Part shown: positions 40,909 through 48,847 of the stretch, piece after piece
How positions within the stretch are numbered: the first letter of the stretch is position 1
Layout of the letters: the number at the start of each line of letters is the position of its first letter
DNA from: JANQRZ01 sp965215165
GTDB taxonomy: Bacteria; Bacteroidota; Rhodothermia; Rhodothermales; JANQRZ01
Direction of reading: 5' to 3'
Assembly (NCBI GenBank): GCA_965215165.1
Contig: CBDCCX010000006.1
Location: 2,542,001-2,606,000 of the forward strand
Length of the DNA: 64,000 nucleotides
Notes under the pieces: generated by a model
Told to the model about the DNA's origin: nothing
Seen by the model: only the letters and a program-made list of their open reading frames with translations
The model's database searches: none
Made by a program: the position numbers and the translations under genes

Positions 40909-41463
40909 TTATTCGTCGTCCTCTCCGCTGCCGAACTGCGCTCGCATAGCCTGGGCGAAATTGTCGAGATCTCCAGAGAGCAGTGCGCGCCATTCGCCCC
41001 TGTACCGCTTCACCGTGACCACCTCGGTTTTGCTTATGGTCATCCCCATCATCGCGGTGCGGTTCCGCATCACGACGTGGGCGAGCGAGTCCCCCTCCAC
41101 CACGTGGCCGACTGCCTCGGCCTCCAGGTTGCGGAGAGCCTCTCCCATCTCAGGCTGAATTCCGAAAACGGCCCCGATGAAATGCACAAAGACATCCATG
41201 GGCGGTAGCGCAGCGATCACGGCGGGATCGGTCTCGCCGATGAACATCGCGGCAAAGGTGCCCGACGAGTCAACAGAGGCGATGTCCATAACGAGCCGCT
41301 TGAGACTTCCGAGTGCGTCCGGGTGCATGAGCGTAGCGGCACGCTCGAAGTCCGCGTCTTTGACCGCGTCCATGAGCTGAGCCGCCGCGTCCTCAGGCGT
41401 AGTCTGGGCTGCAACCGAGGGCCCGAGCGAAAGGACGAGAGCCAGCAGAGCGATGCGGAGCAT
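40909..41463 (-). CDS. Exported hypothetical protein, NTF2-like
   Basis: 184 residues. A signal peptide (MLRIALLALVLSLGPSVAAQ) is followed by a helical-start domain PEDAAAQLMDAVKDADFERAATLMHP, a pattern typical of NTF2-like/DUF4878-type periplasmic proteins, and C-terminal strands DSLAHVVMRNRT and VVTVKRYRGEWRALL. It ends in an acidic GSGEDDE tail. Function unknown. It converges with the anti-sigma kinase gene over 12 bp, and lies 27 bp downstream of ribBA. Base composition is slightly lower in GC than the neighbours. Confidence 0.65.
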   Translation of the reverse strand: MLRIALLALVLSLGPSVAAQTTPEDAAAQLMDAVKDADFERAATLMHPDALGSLKRLVMDIASVDSSGTFAAMFIGETDPAVIAALPPMDVFVHFIGAVFGIQPEMGEALRNLEAEAVGHVVEGDSLAHVVMRNRTAMMGMTISKTEVVTVKRYRGEWRALLSGDLDNFAQAMRAQFGSGEDDE

Positions 41464-41490
41464 GGGGTCTGGGGAGAACGTGGAGCCGCG

Positions 41491-42747
41491 CTACTCGTCG
41501 CCGAGCAGCCCCTCGAAGACCTCGGCGTCGTGGCCGTCGCCGAGGATGAGGTGGCCCATCCGGTCGCGCTTGGTGCGGAGGTAGGCCGCGTTGTCGTCGT
41601 TCGGCGCGATCTCGATCGGCACGCGCTCAGCGATCTCGAGGCCGTAGCCGGCCAGGCCGATGCGCTTGGTCGGGTTGTTGGTCATCAGGCGGAGCTTGCG
41701 GACGCCGAGGGCGCGCAGGATCTGGCAGCCGGTGCCGTAGTCGCGGTGGTCGGGCTGGAAGCCGAGGGCCTCATTGGCCTCGACGGTGTCGAGCCCTTCC
41801 TCCTGGAGCTTGTAGGCGCGGAGCTTGTTGACGAGCCCGATGCCCCGCCCTTCCTGCTTCATGTAGAGCACCACGCCCTGGCCGGCGCGCTCGACCTGGG
41901 CGAGGGCGGTGGCGAGCTGCTCGCCGCAGTCGCAGCGGTTGGAGCCGAAGATGTCGCCGGTCACGCACTGGCTGTGGACGCGTACGAGGACGGCCTCGTC
42001 CTCGGTCCACGCGCCTTTGGCGAGCGCGAGGTGGACCTCGCCGGTGAGCGTCTCCTCGAAGGCGTGGAGCCGGAAGCGCCCGTGCTTGGTCGGCAGCTCG
42101 ACCTCGGCGACCTCGGCGACGAGCGCCTCGGTCCGCATCCGGTAGGCGATGAGGTCCTTGATGGTGACGAGCCGCATCCCGAAGGCGTCGGCGATGCGGC
42201 GGAGGTCGGGGACGCGCGCCATCGTCCCGTCGTCGTTCATGATCTCGATCAGCACGCCGACGGGCGCGAAGCCGGCGAGCCGGGCGAGGTCGGTGACGGC
42301 CTCGGTGTGGCCGGCGCGGCGGAGGACGCCGCCGGTCTGCGCGCGCAGCGGGAAGATGTGGCCGGGCCGGGCGAACTCAGTGGTTTTCGCAGCGGGGTCG
42401 GCGAGGGCGCGGATGGTCTTGGCGCGGTCGGCGGCCGAGATGCCGGTCGTGGTGCCGAGGTTGTAGTCGACCGAGACGGTGAAGGGCGTGTCGAAGAGCG
42501 CCGAGTTGGCCTGCTCCATCATGCCGAGGTCGAGCGCGGCGGCGCGCTCGCGCGTCAGCGGGACGCACATCAGCCCGCGCCCGTGCTTCGCCATGAAGTT
42601 GACCAGCTCCGGCGTGATGGTCTCGGCCACCCCGACGAAGTCGCCCTCGTTCTCGCGGTCCTCGTCGTCGACGACGATCACGAGGCGGCCGGCGCGGAGG
42701 TCTTCGAGGGCGTCTTCGATCCGGTCGAACAGGGGGGTCTCGGGCAT
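41491..42747 (-). CDS. ribBA: Bifunctional 3,4-DHBP synthase / GTP cyclohydrolase II
   Basis: 418 residues. The N-terminal RibB domain (VVDDEDRENEGDFVGVAE acidic loop, GRGLMCVPLT, RPGHIFPLRAQTGGVLRRAGHTEA) and the C-terminal RibA domain (VRVHSQCVTGDIFGSNRCDCGEQL, zinc Cys; YMKQEGRGIGLVNKLRAY; MTNNPTKRIGL) are both complete, so the protein supplies both riboflavin precursors from ribulose 5-phosphate and GTP. ATG 42747 matches the standard start. No FMN riboswitch is recognisable in the 122-bp upstream spacer. Confidence 0.97.
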   Translation of the reverse strand: MPETPLFDRIEDALEDLRAGRLVIVVDDEDRENEGDFVGVAETITPELVNFMAKHGRGLMCVPLTRERAAALDLGMMEQANSALFDTPFTVSVDYNLGTTTGISAADRAKTIRALADPAAKTTEFARPGHIFPLRAQTGGVLRRAGHTEAVTDLARLAGFAPVGVLIEIMNDDGTMARVPDLRRIADAFGMRLVTIKDLIAYRMRTEALVAEVAEVELPTKHGRFRLHAFEETLTGEVHLALAKGAWTEDEAVLVRVHSQCVTGDIFGSNRCDCGEQLATALAQVERAGQGVVLYMKQEGRGIGLVNKLRAYKLQEEGLDTVEANEALGFQPDHRDYGTGCQILRALGVRKLRLMTNNPTKRIGLAGYGLEIAERVPIEIAPNDDNAAYLRTKRDRMGHLILGDGHDAEVFEGLLGDE

Positions 42748-42869
42748 GGCGAACTCCGCGCTGGTTTCCGGCTGTAACGGGTCCTCGGATGGCGGGTTCG
42801 CGCGAGGCGGGGGAGAAGCGCGGAAGACGAGAGAAGCGGAGGCCCCGAGTCTGCCGCCTCGTCCTCGCC

Positions 42870-43190
42870 TCAGTCCTTGGTCACGATCGAGGCGATGGCG
42901 TTCTTGTCGATGCGGAGCTTGACGTTGTCGTCGACCTGCGTCAGCACGCTCGCCTCGTCCACCTTCGTGACGGTGCCGTGGACGCCGCCGATGGTCACAA
43001 TCCGGTCGCCCTTCTTGACGCCTCCGATCATCGACTTCCGGGTGTCCTCGCGCTTCTTCTGGGGGCGGATGATGAAGAAGTAGAAGACGATGAAGACGAG
43101 CAGGAAGGGCAGGAACAGCCCGGCGAGGCCTCCGCCGCCCTCGGGAGGGGGGCCGCTGAGGAGGAAGAGGTGGAGGGCGAGCACGGGCAT
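42870..43190 (-). CDS. yajC: Preprotein translocase subunit YajC
   Basis: 106 residues: one membrane helix GLFLPFLLVFIVFYFFIIRP (residues about 22-41) followed by the YajC signature RPQKKREDTRKSMIGGVKKGDRIVTIGGVHGTV. It is an accessory part of the SecDF-YajC complex. The start ATG 43190 was preferred over an upstream in-frame ATG that adds a short Pro-rich leader. A TATCTTCGG promoter-like box lies 36 bases upstream on the same strand. Confidence 0.93.
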   Translation of the reverse strand: MPVLALHLFLLSGPPPEGGGGLAGLFLPFLLVFIVFYFFIIRPQKKREDTRKSMIGGVKKGDRIVTIGGVHGTVTKVDEASVLTQVDDNVKLRIDKNAIASIVTKD

Positions 43191-43225
43191 CGGAAGGGGC
43201 GAGAAAGCAAGGGGGGCGGGAGCCA

Positions 43226-43234
43226 CCGAAGATA
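43226..43234 (-). promoter_or_regulatory. Promoter-like TATCTTCGG box for yajC
   Basis: Read on the minus strand: GCGTATCTTCGGTGG, 36 bases upstream of the yajC ATG, with the TA-N2-TT core common in this window. Confidence 0.45.
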
Positions 43235-43542
43235 CGCCGCCTCGCCGAAAGGCTCGGCCCGCCGGCCGACGTACGAAGCTACCGGGTGCTACTACAGGAT
43301 CCCCCCGAGCGCCCCCGCACTCGGCCCGGACAGGTGGGAAATCTGTAACGCGAATCGGGCCGGCCGGCCCTTTGCCGAGCCGCTAGGGGGTGGCTGGGGT
43401 TACGGTCTCCCCCGTTGATTCCGGCCGGCCCGTCGGCCCCTCGTGCCCGGCGCAATAGTGGCCAATCCCCTGGCAGAGACGCCGTCCCGGTGCGAATCCC
43501 GGGCGCGCTCTACTCACTCCAACCCATCCCTCCACGACCACC
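43235..43542. other. Gene-free spacer with several potential RNA hairpins
   Basis: The longest gene-free stretch in the window. On the plus strand it can fold ACAG..CTGT (43330-43347), GCCGGCC-rich stems near 43360-43435, GGCG[..GCCA..TGGC..]CGCC (43449-43483) and CCCGG..CCGGG (43485-43502), with a T-loop-like TGCGAATC in the last. It ends about 40 bases before the lipoprotein gene at 43543. It could be a leader RNA or a small RNA; I recognise no known family. No open frame here looks coding. Confidence 0.35.
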
Positions 43543-44049
43543 ATGCGCTCGTTCCTCACGCTCTTTCTTTTCGGCACGTTCCTTCTCACCGGCTGCGCCG
43601 ACGACGCCTTCGCCCCGCTCGATGAGGCTTCGGGCCTCACGGACCACCCGGCCCACGCGGCGGCACCCGATGCCCCGGACGGCACCTTCTTCAAAGCGTG
43701 GTCGGCTCCCGACGCCTCGGTCTACTACGAAATGTCGTTCGACGACATGGAGCGGCCCGCTCAGTCCAAGTCCGGCCCCAGCCAGGGCAGCTTCACCGGC
43801 CAGGGCATGTACATCCCCGAGGGGCGCGTGGTCCTCGGCTCTGGCGAGGCCCCCGACCCTGTTCCGTTCACGATCCGCGGAAGTCTGAGCGAAGGCCGCC
43901 ACGTCAGCCTCACCCTCGAGGGCGAGGACGGCCGCCTGCTCGCTACGGCATCGGGCCGCGCCAACCAGGCCTACTCCCGGCTCCTGGTGGACATCAGCTT
44001 CGTGCACGGCCGCACCACCAGCGTCATGCTCTTTCCGGAGGACGACTAG
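43543..44049 (+). CDS. Small lipoprotein of unknown function
   Basis: 168 residues. Signal peptide MRSFLTLFLFGTFLLTGC (lipobox Cys at residue 18) and a beta-rich domain with FTGQGMYIPEGRVVLGSG, PVPFTIRGSLSEGRHVSLTL and LLVDISFVHGRTTSVMLFP. No family recognised. It is preceded by a long, structured spacer and followed by a strong terminator, so it is probably a single-gene transcript. Confidence 0.7.
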   Translation: MRSFLTLFLFGTFLLTGCADDAFAPLDEASGLTDHPAHAAAPDAPDGTFFKAWSAPDASVYYEMSFDDMERPAQSKSGPSQGSFTGQGMYIPEGRVVLGSGEAPDPVPFTIRGSLSEGRHVSLTLEGEDGRLLATASGRANQAYSRLLVDISFVHGRTTSVMLFPEDD

Positions 44050-44088
44050 CCGCGCGCGGTTGCAGACCACCACGCGACCTAGCCCCCG

Positions 44089-44123
44089 AGCGCTCGCGGC
44101 TTTCTGCCGCGGGTGCTTTTTTT
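44089..44123 (+). terminator. Strong intrinsic terminator
   Basis: A 12-bp stem, AGCGCTCGCGGC against GCCGCGGGTGCT (with two G-T pairs), a TTTCT loop and a run of seven T. It terminates the lipoprotein gene; its T tract overlaps the TAA stop of the convergent monooxygenase gene at 44122-44124. Confidence 0.85.
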
Positions 44124-45312
44124 ATCTCCCTCCCAGTTTCCCGTAGGCGATGAGGCGGGACGCCTGCCGGCGCAGCAGGGGCTGCTCCATCAGCCAGCGC
44201 ACAGGGCGCGTGAGGCGCGGCTCGTCGGCTCCGAGCAGCGGAGCGAGGGCGAAGCGGTGGGCGAGGCGCTGCGCGCGCTGCACCACGCGCACCGGCCCCT
44301 CGCGGCGGCGCTGCACCGCCCGGAGCAAGCACCCGCCGACCTGCCCGGCGCGGAGGCCGTCGGCCAGCAGTTCCGCCGCGCAGGCGGCATCCTGGATGGC
44401 GAGGTTGATGCCGACCATCCCGACCGGACTCATCGCGTGCGCCGCGTCGCCGAGGCAGAGGAGGCCGGGGCGGTGCCAGCGGTGCAGCCGGTCGATCTGC
44501 ACGCGCAGCAGCGCCGTCCGGCTCCAGTCGTCGAGCGCCCCCACGCGGTCGGCGAGGTCCGGGGCCGTCCGGGCGATATCGTCGCGGAACGCGGCCAGGC
44601 CGCGCGCCCGGAGGTCGGGGAAGCTGTCCCTGTGGAGGATGGCACCGACCTGCCAGTGGGTGCCGGCGTCCATCAGCGCGAGCATCGCGCCTCGGCCGAA
44701 CCGGAAGTAGGCCCCGGCCTCCGCATCGTCTTCGGGAAGGCGGGGGAGCGTGAACCACAGCACGTCGAGGGGCACGCCGTAGGCCTTCGGTTTTAAGCCG
44801 GCCTGGGCGCGGAGCACGCCGCTGCGCCCGTCGCACGCCACGGTCAGCGGCGCGCGGAGCGTATGCCGCTCGCCGTCTTTCTCGTAGACCACGCCGCGCA
44901 CCACCCCACCCTCCTCGACGAGCGCCTGCACATCTGCCCCCGTGACAAAGCGCGCGTGCGGGTAGCGGGCGACCTCCGCGAAGACGAGCGGCAGGAAGTC
45001 CGCCTGCTGCATCAGCAGCACGAACGGGAACGGCGTGGCGAGACCGCTGAAGTCCGCAAACCGCACCGGCCCGCCGGCATCGACGGCGGTGAAGTGGGTC
45101 GTCTTGGCGTGTGGCAGGGCGAGGGCGCGCTCGGCCAGCCCGACCTCCGCGAGCAGCTCCAGGACGGCCGGGTTGAGCGTGTTGCCCCGGAAGCTCCGGT
45201 CCAGGTCGGCATGCTTTTCGAGAACCGTCACGGCAACGCCGCGCCGGGCCAGGAGCAGCGCCAGCATGGCCCCGGCCGGTCCGCCGCCAACGATGATACA
45301 GGCCGGGTCCAT
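44122..45312 (-). CDS. FAD-dependent monooxygenase (PHBH/UbiH fold)
   Basis: 396 residues. FAD-binding GxGxxG-type CIIVGGGPAGAMLALLLARRG at the N-terminus, the mid-protein VACDGRSGVLR (DG motif) and GLLCLGDAAHAMSPVGMVG (second FAD motif) are all present. This is the group A aromatic/quinone hydroxylase architecture with NAD(P)H as donor. The substrate cannot be deduced: there are no ubiquinone or aromatic-degradation genes nearby. The C-terminal region (VRWLMEQPLLRRQASRLIAYG) resembles family members in secondary-metabolite or quinone modification. Confidence 0.88.
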   Translation of the reverse strand: MDPACIIVGGGPAGAMLALLLARRGVAVTVLEKHADLDRSFRGNTLNPAVLELLAEVGLAERALALPHAKTTHFTAVDAGGPVRFADFSGLATPFPFVLLMQQADFLPLVFAEVARYPHARFVTGADVQALVEEGGVVRGVVYEKDGERHTLRAPLTVACDGRSGVLRAQAGLKPKAYGVPLDVLWFTLPRLPEDDAEAGAYFRFGRGAMLALMDAGTHWQVGAILHRDSFPDLRARGLAAFRDDIARTAPDLADRVGALDDWSRTALLRVQIDRLHRWHRPGLLCLGDAAHAMSPVGMVGINLAIQDAACAAELLADGLRAGQVGGCLLRAVQRRREGPVRVVQRAQRLAHRFALAPLLGADEPRLTRPVRWLMEQPLLRRQASRLIAYGKLGGR

Positions 45313-45409
45313 CGGAGGATCGGAGGAGTGCGCGATGAGCAGACGTAGGAGCGAACCCACGCGTTCGCCCAGGTGGAGAACGAAGCGCCCCACTCACCCG
45401 GTCGGCGAG

Positions 45410-46246
45410 TCAGCCGTTCAGCGAAGCGGCGAGCCACGCGGCCACGGTGCGGGCTAGGGCGATGCGGGAGCGGGAGAAGATGTGGTCGTCGTCGAAGGTC
45501 CGAGCCGTGAAGGCTGGCGCGTCGGTCTCCTCGAACGCCTCGGCGAGCGGGCGGTGGTGCAAGAGGGGGACGGCCAGCTCGTCCTGCGCGGCGGCGACGA
45601 GCAGCACGGGCCGGGCCGTCAGCGCCGCCACGCGGTCCACGAGGTTCCAGTCGCCGCGCCGCGCCGCCATCTCCTCCACGAGGCCCTCGGCCGTGGCCCC
45701 CTGCAACGGCGGCACGAGGCCCTCGAACGCCTCGAGCGTGCGGGCGTGGATGGCCGGGACCTGCCGCATCAGCCGGGCGTGGAGGCCGAAGTTGAACGCC
45801 GCCAGCCCCGCCACCGCCGGCACGCGCGGGTCGGCCGCCGCCGCCACGAGCGCCGCGAACCCGCCCATCGAGTGGCCGACGGGCACGATCCGCTCCGGGT
45901 TGAGCCGGAAGTCGGCGGCGACGGCGGGGCGGCGGAGAAAGGCGAGCGCGGCCGTCACGTCTTCGAGCGCCTTCGCAACCGAGAACGTGCCGCCGCTGCC
46001 CCACGCGCCCCGGTAGTGGAACGTGGCGACGTTCCAGCCGCAGCGCCGCAGCGCCTGGGCGAGGTCGAAGTTGCGCTCGTTGCCGGGGCAGCCGTGGAGC
46101 AGCAGCACCGTCGGGTGCGGCCCCGGCCCGTCGGCGAGGTAGATGCAGCCGAGCACGCGGTCCCCGGCGCTCTCGAACGTGAACGCCCGGAGGTCCGGCG
46201 GGTGCGTGAGGTCTACCGTCGCCGGGTCGTGCGTCACGGGGTCCAT
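45410..46246 (-). CDS. Alpha/beta hydrolase (dienelactone hydrolase/S9-like)
   Basis: 278 residues, no signal peptide. Oxyanion region LLLHGCPGNERNF, nucleophile elbow VGHSMGGFAALVA (Ser), acid AAAQDELAVP and catalytic His in FDDDHIFSRSRIAL give a complete triad. The GTFSV region and hydrophobic lid suggest an esterase or acyl-peptide hydrolase-type enzyme with an unknown substrate. It lies upstream of the monooxygenase gene on the same strand, 97 bp apart. Confidence 0.85.
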   Translation of the reverse strand: MDPVTHDPATVDLTHPPDLRAFTFESAGDRVLGCIYLADGPGPHPTVLLLHGCPGNERNFDLAQALRRCGWNVATFHYRGAWGSGGTFSVAKALEDVTAALAFLRRPAVAADFRLNPERIVPVGHSMGGFAALVAAAADPRVPAVAGLAAFNFGLHARLMRQVPAIHARTLEAFEGLVPPLQGATAEGLVEEMAARRGDWNLVDRVAALTARPVLLVAAAQDELAVPLLHHRPLAEAFEETDAPAFTARTFDDDHIFSRSRIALARTVAAWLAASLNG

Positions 46247-46267
46247 GAATCGGGGGATTGAGGAACT

Positions 46268-46343
46268 GAGGGATCGGAGGATTGAAAAGAGCTGGAAGTC
46301 TCAGCGTTGGGGGAGTGCTCCCCATTCCCTCAATCCTCCGATC
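46268..46343. repeat. Inverted repeat in the spacer between hydrolase and SDR genes
   Basis: GATCGGAGGATTGA (46272-46285) and TCAATCCTCCGATC (46330-46343) are perfect 14-bp reverse complements around 44 bases. Purine-rich words GGGGGATTGAGG and GGGATCGGAGG precede the left arm. A related ATCGGAGGATCGGAGGAG occurs at 45311-45328, just upstream of the monooxygenase start. Confidence 0.85.
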
Positions 46344-46354
46344 TCCCGATGGCC

Positions 46355-47074
46355 CTAGCCTTTCGGGCGGAGCGGGCGCATCATGACCTCGGAGATGAGG
46401 TAGTTGTCCGGCCCTTCGAGCACGTGAACCACGGTGTCAGCAATGCTCTCGGGCTGCATCGGGTTCTTCGATCCGCTCGTGCCCGCCTCGTCGGCGAAGT
46501 GGGTCTCGACCGAGCCGGGGTAGAGGCACGTCACCTTGATGCCGTCCTCGCGCAGCTCCTTCATGATGGCCTCGGAGAAGCCGCGCACGGCGAACTTGGT
46601 CGCGTTGTAGCCGCTGAGGCTCGGGTTGCCGAGGAGGCCGGCGACGGACGCGATGTTGACGATGTGCCCGCCGAAGCCGGCCTCGGCGTTCTGCGCCTTC
46701 ATCATCGGGACGGCGGCTCGGGTGCAGAAGAAGAGGCCGGTCACGTTCGTGTCCATCATCACGTTCCAGTCCTCGTCACCGATCTCCTCGACGGGGTCGA
46801 AGCGGCCGAGGCCGGCGTTGTTGATCAGCACGTCGCACCGCCCAGCCTCATCTTCGACTTCTTGGAAGGCGCGCGCCACGTCGTCGGCGTCGCGCACGTC
46901 GCAGGCGACGGGGTGGAAGGCGTCGCCGAGGGCGTCCTGTGCGTCTTCGAGATCGTCGGTGCTGCGGGCGAGGCCGAAGACGGTCGCGCCTTTCGCCACG
47001 AGGGCATCGGCAAAGGCGCGGCCGAGGCCCCGGCTCGCGCCGGTGACGACGGCGACTTTGTTTTCGAGGGTCAT
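46355..47074 (-). CDS. Short-chain dehydrogenase/reductase
   Basis: 239 residues, a classical SDR: cofactor motif VVTGASRGLGRAFA, CDVRDADD, the NNAG motif LINNAGLG, catalytic Ser in VNIASVAG, YNATKFAVRG (Tyr and Lys), and LYPGSVET after the active site. The Arg after the TGAS motif and ARS at the end of the second strand favour NADP(H). The alcohol/ketone substrate cannot be inferred. It is the first gene of a loose minus-strand group with the hydrolase and monooxygenase. Confidence 0.9.
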   Translation of the reverse strand: MTLENKVAVVTGASRGLGRAFADALVAKGATVFGLARSTDDLEDAQDALGDAFHPVACDVRDADDVARAFQEVEDEAGRCDVLINNAGLGRFDPVEEIGDEDWNVMMDTNVTGLFFCTRAAVPMMKAQNAEAGFGGHIVNIASVAGLLGNPSLSGYNATKFAVRGFSEAIMKELREDGIKVTCLYPGSVETHFADEAGTSGSKNPMQPESIADTVVHVLEGPDNYLISEVMMRPLRPKG

Positions 47075-47194
47075 GAGGTGAAGGGTCGGGAGGTGAGAGG
47101 TGAAGTCGAGAGGTGGAGGGCGGAAAGTCGAGACGCTTCGGTCGGCGAACGGATGCCCGACACTCGACTCTCCGACGCCCGACTCCGCAGCGGG

Positions 47195-47201
47195 TATCTT
47201 C
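47195..47201 (+). promoter_or_regulatory. Promoter-like TATCTTC box for the TrmH-like gene
   Basis: GGGTATCTTCCAACGG lies 34 bases before the GTG start at 47235. The spacer upstream is rich in GTCGAGAGG and its complement. Confidence 0.4.
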
Positions 47202-47234
47202 CAACGGACCCCCTGCCGCTTTGTTCAGCCCGCC

Positions 47235-48011
47235 GTGCCTCGCTCCTCTCCCTTCGTTTTCGGCGGCCGGCCCTTCACGCCGGGCGAGGTGATCGACGGC
47301 CTCGCGCCGTTCGTCGGGGCCGAGCGGCAGGCGCGGATCGAGGCCGTGGTCGCGGCGCGGACCGCCGGCGTGGTGCCCGTCCTGGAGCGGGTCCACGACC
47401 TCGGCAACGTCAACGCCGTGTTCCGCAGCGCCGAGGGCCTGGGCTACGGCGCGGCCCACCTCGTGGACCTCCAGGGCGACGCCGCCGAGTGGGCCACGTC
47501 GCTCGATATCCCTGCCTCCGACAGCGAAGCGGTGGCAACGGTCGCGGGCGGGACCGGGCGCGCGCGCCGGCAAAGCCAGGGGGCCGACAAGTGGCTCGAC
47601 CTCTGGGTCTGGCCCGACGCCGAGGCTGCCTGCGACGGGCTGAGCGCCGCCGGCTACCGCATCGCCGCCACGCATCTCGCCGCCGCCGCCGTGCCCATCG
47701 CCGAGATAAACTTCACCGTCCCGACCGCCCTCGTCTTCGGCAACGAGCGCGACGGGGTCTCGGACGCCCTCCTCGCGCGCGCCGACCTCAACATCCTCCT
47801 GCCGCTCGACGGGTTCGTGCAGAGCTACAACGTCTCGGTCGCCGCCGCGCTCGGCCTCTACCACGCCCGCGCCGACCGCCTCCGCCGGCAGGGCTTCCAC
47901 GGTGATCTTTCGGAGGAGGCGCGGGCGCACCTCACGGCGCGCTACTACGTCCACTCGGTCAAGGCCGCCGCGCCGATCCTCGCCCGGCTCGCCAGGGAGC
48001 TTTCGGAATAG
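47235..48011 (+). CDS. TrmH/SpoU-family RNA 2'-O-methyltransferase
   Basis: 258 residues, a SPOUT domain. Motif 1: VLERVHDLGNVNAVFRSAEGLGYG; motif 2: TALVFGNERDGVSDALL; motif 3: LPLDGFVQSYNVSVAAALGLYHAR. This layout matches tRNA (Gm18)-type TrmH enzymes, with an N-terminal extension (FTPGEVIDGLAPFVGAERQ) and the C-terminal helices typical of the trefoil-knot dimer. The precise target nucleotide is not decidable. The start GTG 47235 gives MPRSSPFVFGG. Confidence 0.9.
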   Translation: MPRSSPFVFGGRPFTPGEVIDGLAPFVGAERQARIEAVVAARTAGVVPVLERVHDLGNVNAVFRSAEGLGYGAAHLVDLQGDAAEWATSLDIPASDSEAVATVAGGTGRARRQSQGADKWLDLWVWPDAEAACDGLSAAGYRIAATHLAAAAVPIAEINFTVPTALVFGNERDGVSDALLARADLNILLPLDGFVQSYNVSVAAALGLYHARADRLRRQGFHGDLSEEARAHLTARYYVHSVKAAAPILARLARELSE

Positions 48012-48033
48012 CGATTGTTACGGACTGGTCGCC

Positions 48034-48063
48034 CCGTGTATCCTCGCTCCGTGTATCATCGAG
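48034..48063 (+). repeat. Imperfect 15-bp tandem duplication
   Basis: CCGTGTATCCTCGCT at 48034-48048 and CCGTGTATCATCGAG at 48049-48063. It lies in the 181-bp spacer between the TrmH-like gene and the TIR-like islet. The rest of that spacer (48072-48192) holds an open stretch of about 40 codons starting GTG (SELGHPFLRRLARDSVL...) that may be a gene stub; I do not recognise it. Confidence 0.7.
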
Positions 48064-48192
48064 GAGCACGCGTGTCTGAGCTAGGCCACCCGTTTCTGCG
48101 TCGTCTCGCCCGAGACAGTGTCCTGCGAGAACGGATTGGACAAAGGCTCCAAGATGATTGGATTGATGCGACCCTTAGCAAGGGGATGCCGG

Positions 48193-48843
48193 TCAGATCT
48201 TCGTCCTGTGCGAGGCACGTATCCACTCGACGACAAGCCCGGTGTAGTCGTTGTAAATCAGATCGTGCCGATCCAAATTCGACTCTTCACACTGGCGCGG
48301 CAGATCCTTTAGAAAAGCTTCGAACCGCTCAACGATCTTCTTTCCACTGGGGAGCCGGACGTCACGGGAGGCCGGTACGCTCCGTAGCCAATTTCGCACG
48401 GCGTAGATCGCCTTCGGGGGCTGCTCGTCCGGATCGCTTCCATAATACTTAATGTCCTGCCCCGCGATATCGGAGCAGAACTTCTGGTATCTATATGGTT
48501 CATAGTCGAGAACAAGGCATGCCTTCGCCTGCTGCCGCTCCACCCCGAATCGCCGCGCGCCTAGGAACACGCCGAGTTCGAGAGGCATGTTGAAGCGAGG
48601 CAATCCGTTCGCCTCGTCAAGTTCAGTCCGCGAGATGTCGTGAACACCGTACCGGCATTCCTCGATGATCCTAAACAGCCGCTCGATGCGGACCTGAGCG
48701 CTGTCGCTTACCTCGAGTGCGCACCGCGCGACAAACCCACAATCATGAACGGCGAAGACGATGGCATCAAAGATTGCTGCATAGTCCCGGTCGAACGGGC
48801 AGTTGATGAATACGTTGTAGTCGTAATCAGTAGTCGTAGTCAT
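48193..48843 (-). CDS. TIR/nucleoside-deoxyribosyltransferase-like protein, putative defence effector
   Basis: 216 residues, cytoplasmic. The N-terminal strand YDYNVFINCPFDRDYAAIFD resembles the first strand of TIR-like folds. A helix DSAQVRIERLFRIIEECRYG leads to the strand VHDISRTEL, followed by NMPLELGVFLGARRFG, where the Glu in the LELG motif matches the catalytic Glu of the NDRT/TIR NAD-hydrolase superfamily. I recognise it as one of a set of uncharacterised proteins frequent in bacterial defence neighbourhoods; no function is established. GC is clearly lower than the flanks, and it follows a small basic-protein gene by 4 bp, so the two form a unit. Confidence 0.65.
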   Translation of the reverse strand: MTTTTDYDYNVFINCPFDRDYAAIFDAIVFAVHDCGFVARCALEVSDSAQVRIERLFRIIEECRYGVHDISRTELDEANGLPRFNMPLELGVFLGARRFGVERQQAKACLVLDYEPYRYQKFCSDIAGQDIKYYGSDPDEQPPKAIYAVRNWLRSVPASRDVRLPSGKKIVERFEAFLKDLPRQCEESNLDRHDLIYNDYTGLVVEWIRASHRTKI

Positions 48844-48847
48844 CCAC

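Noticed and set aside
43443..43505. A tRNA gene suggested by CGGTGCGAATCCCG
   Set aside because: The putative T stem has a mismatch, and no anticodon arm or matching acceptor stem can be built.
43440..43540. Cobalamin riboswitch suggested by GGTGCGAATCCC
   Set aside because: The rest of the conserved core (the CCCGCCACTG block and upstream GGTG/AAAGGGAA elements) is missing, and the downstream lipoprotein has no link to B12.
48015..48452. A 145-codon plus-strand protein in the TIR-like islet
   Set aside because: Most of it is antisense to the TIR-like gene, with Arg/Ser-rich shadow composition; only the first 40 codons outside that gene could be a real remnant.
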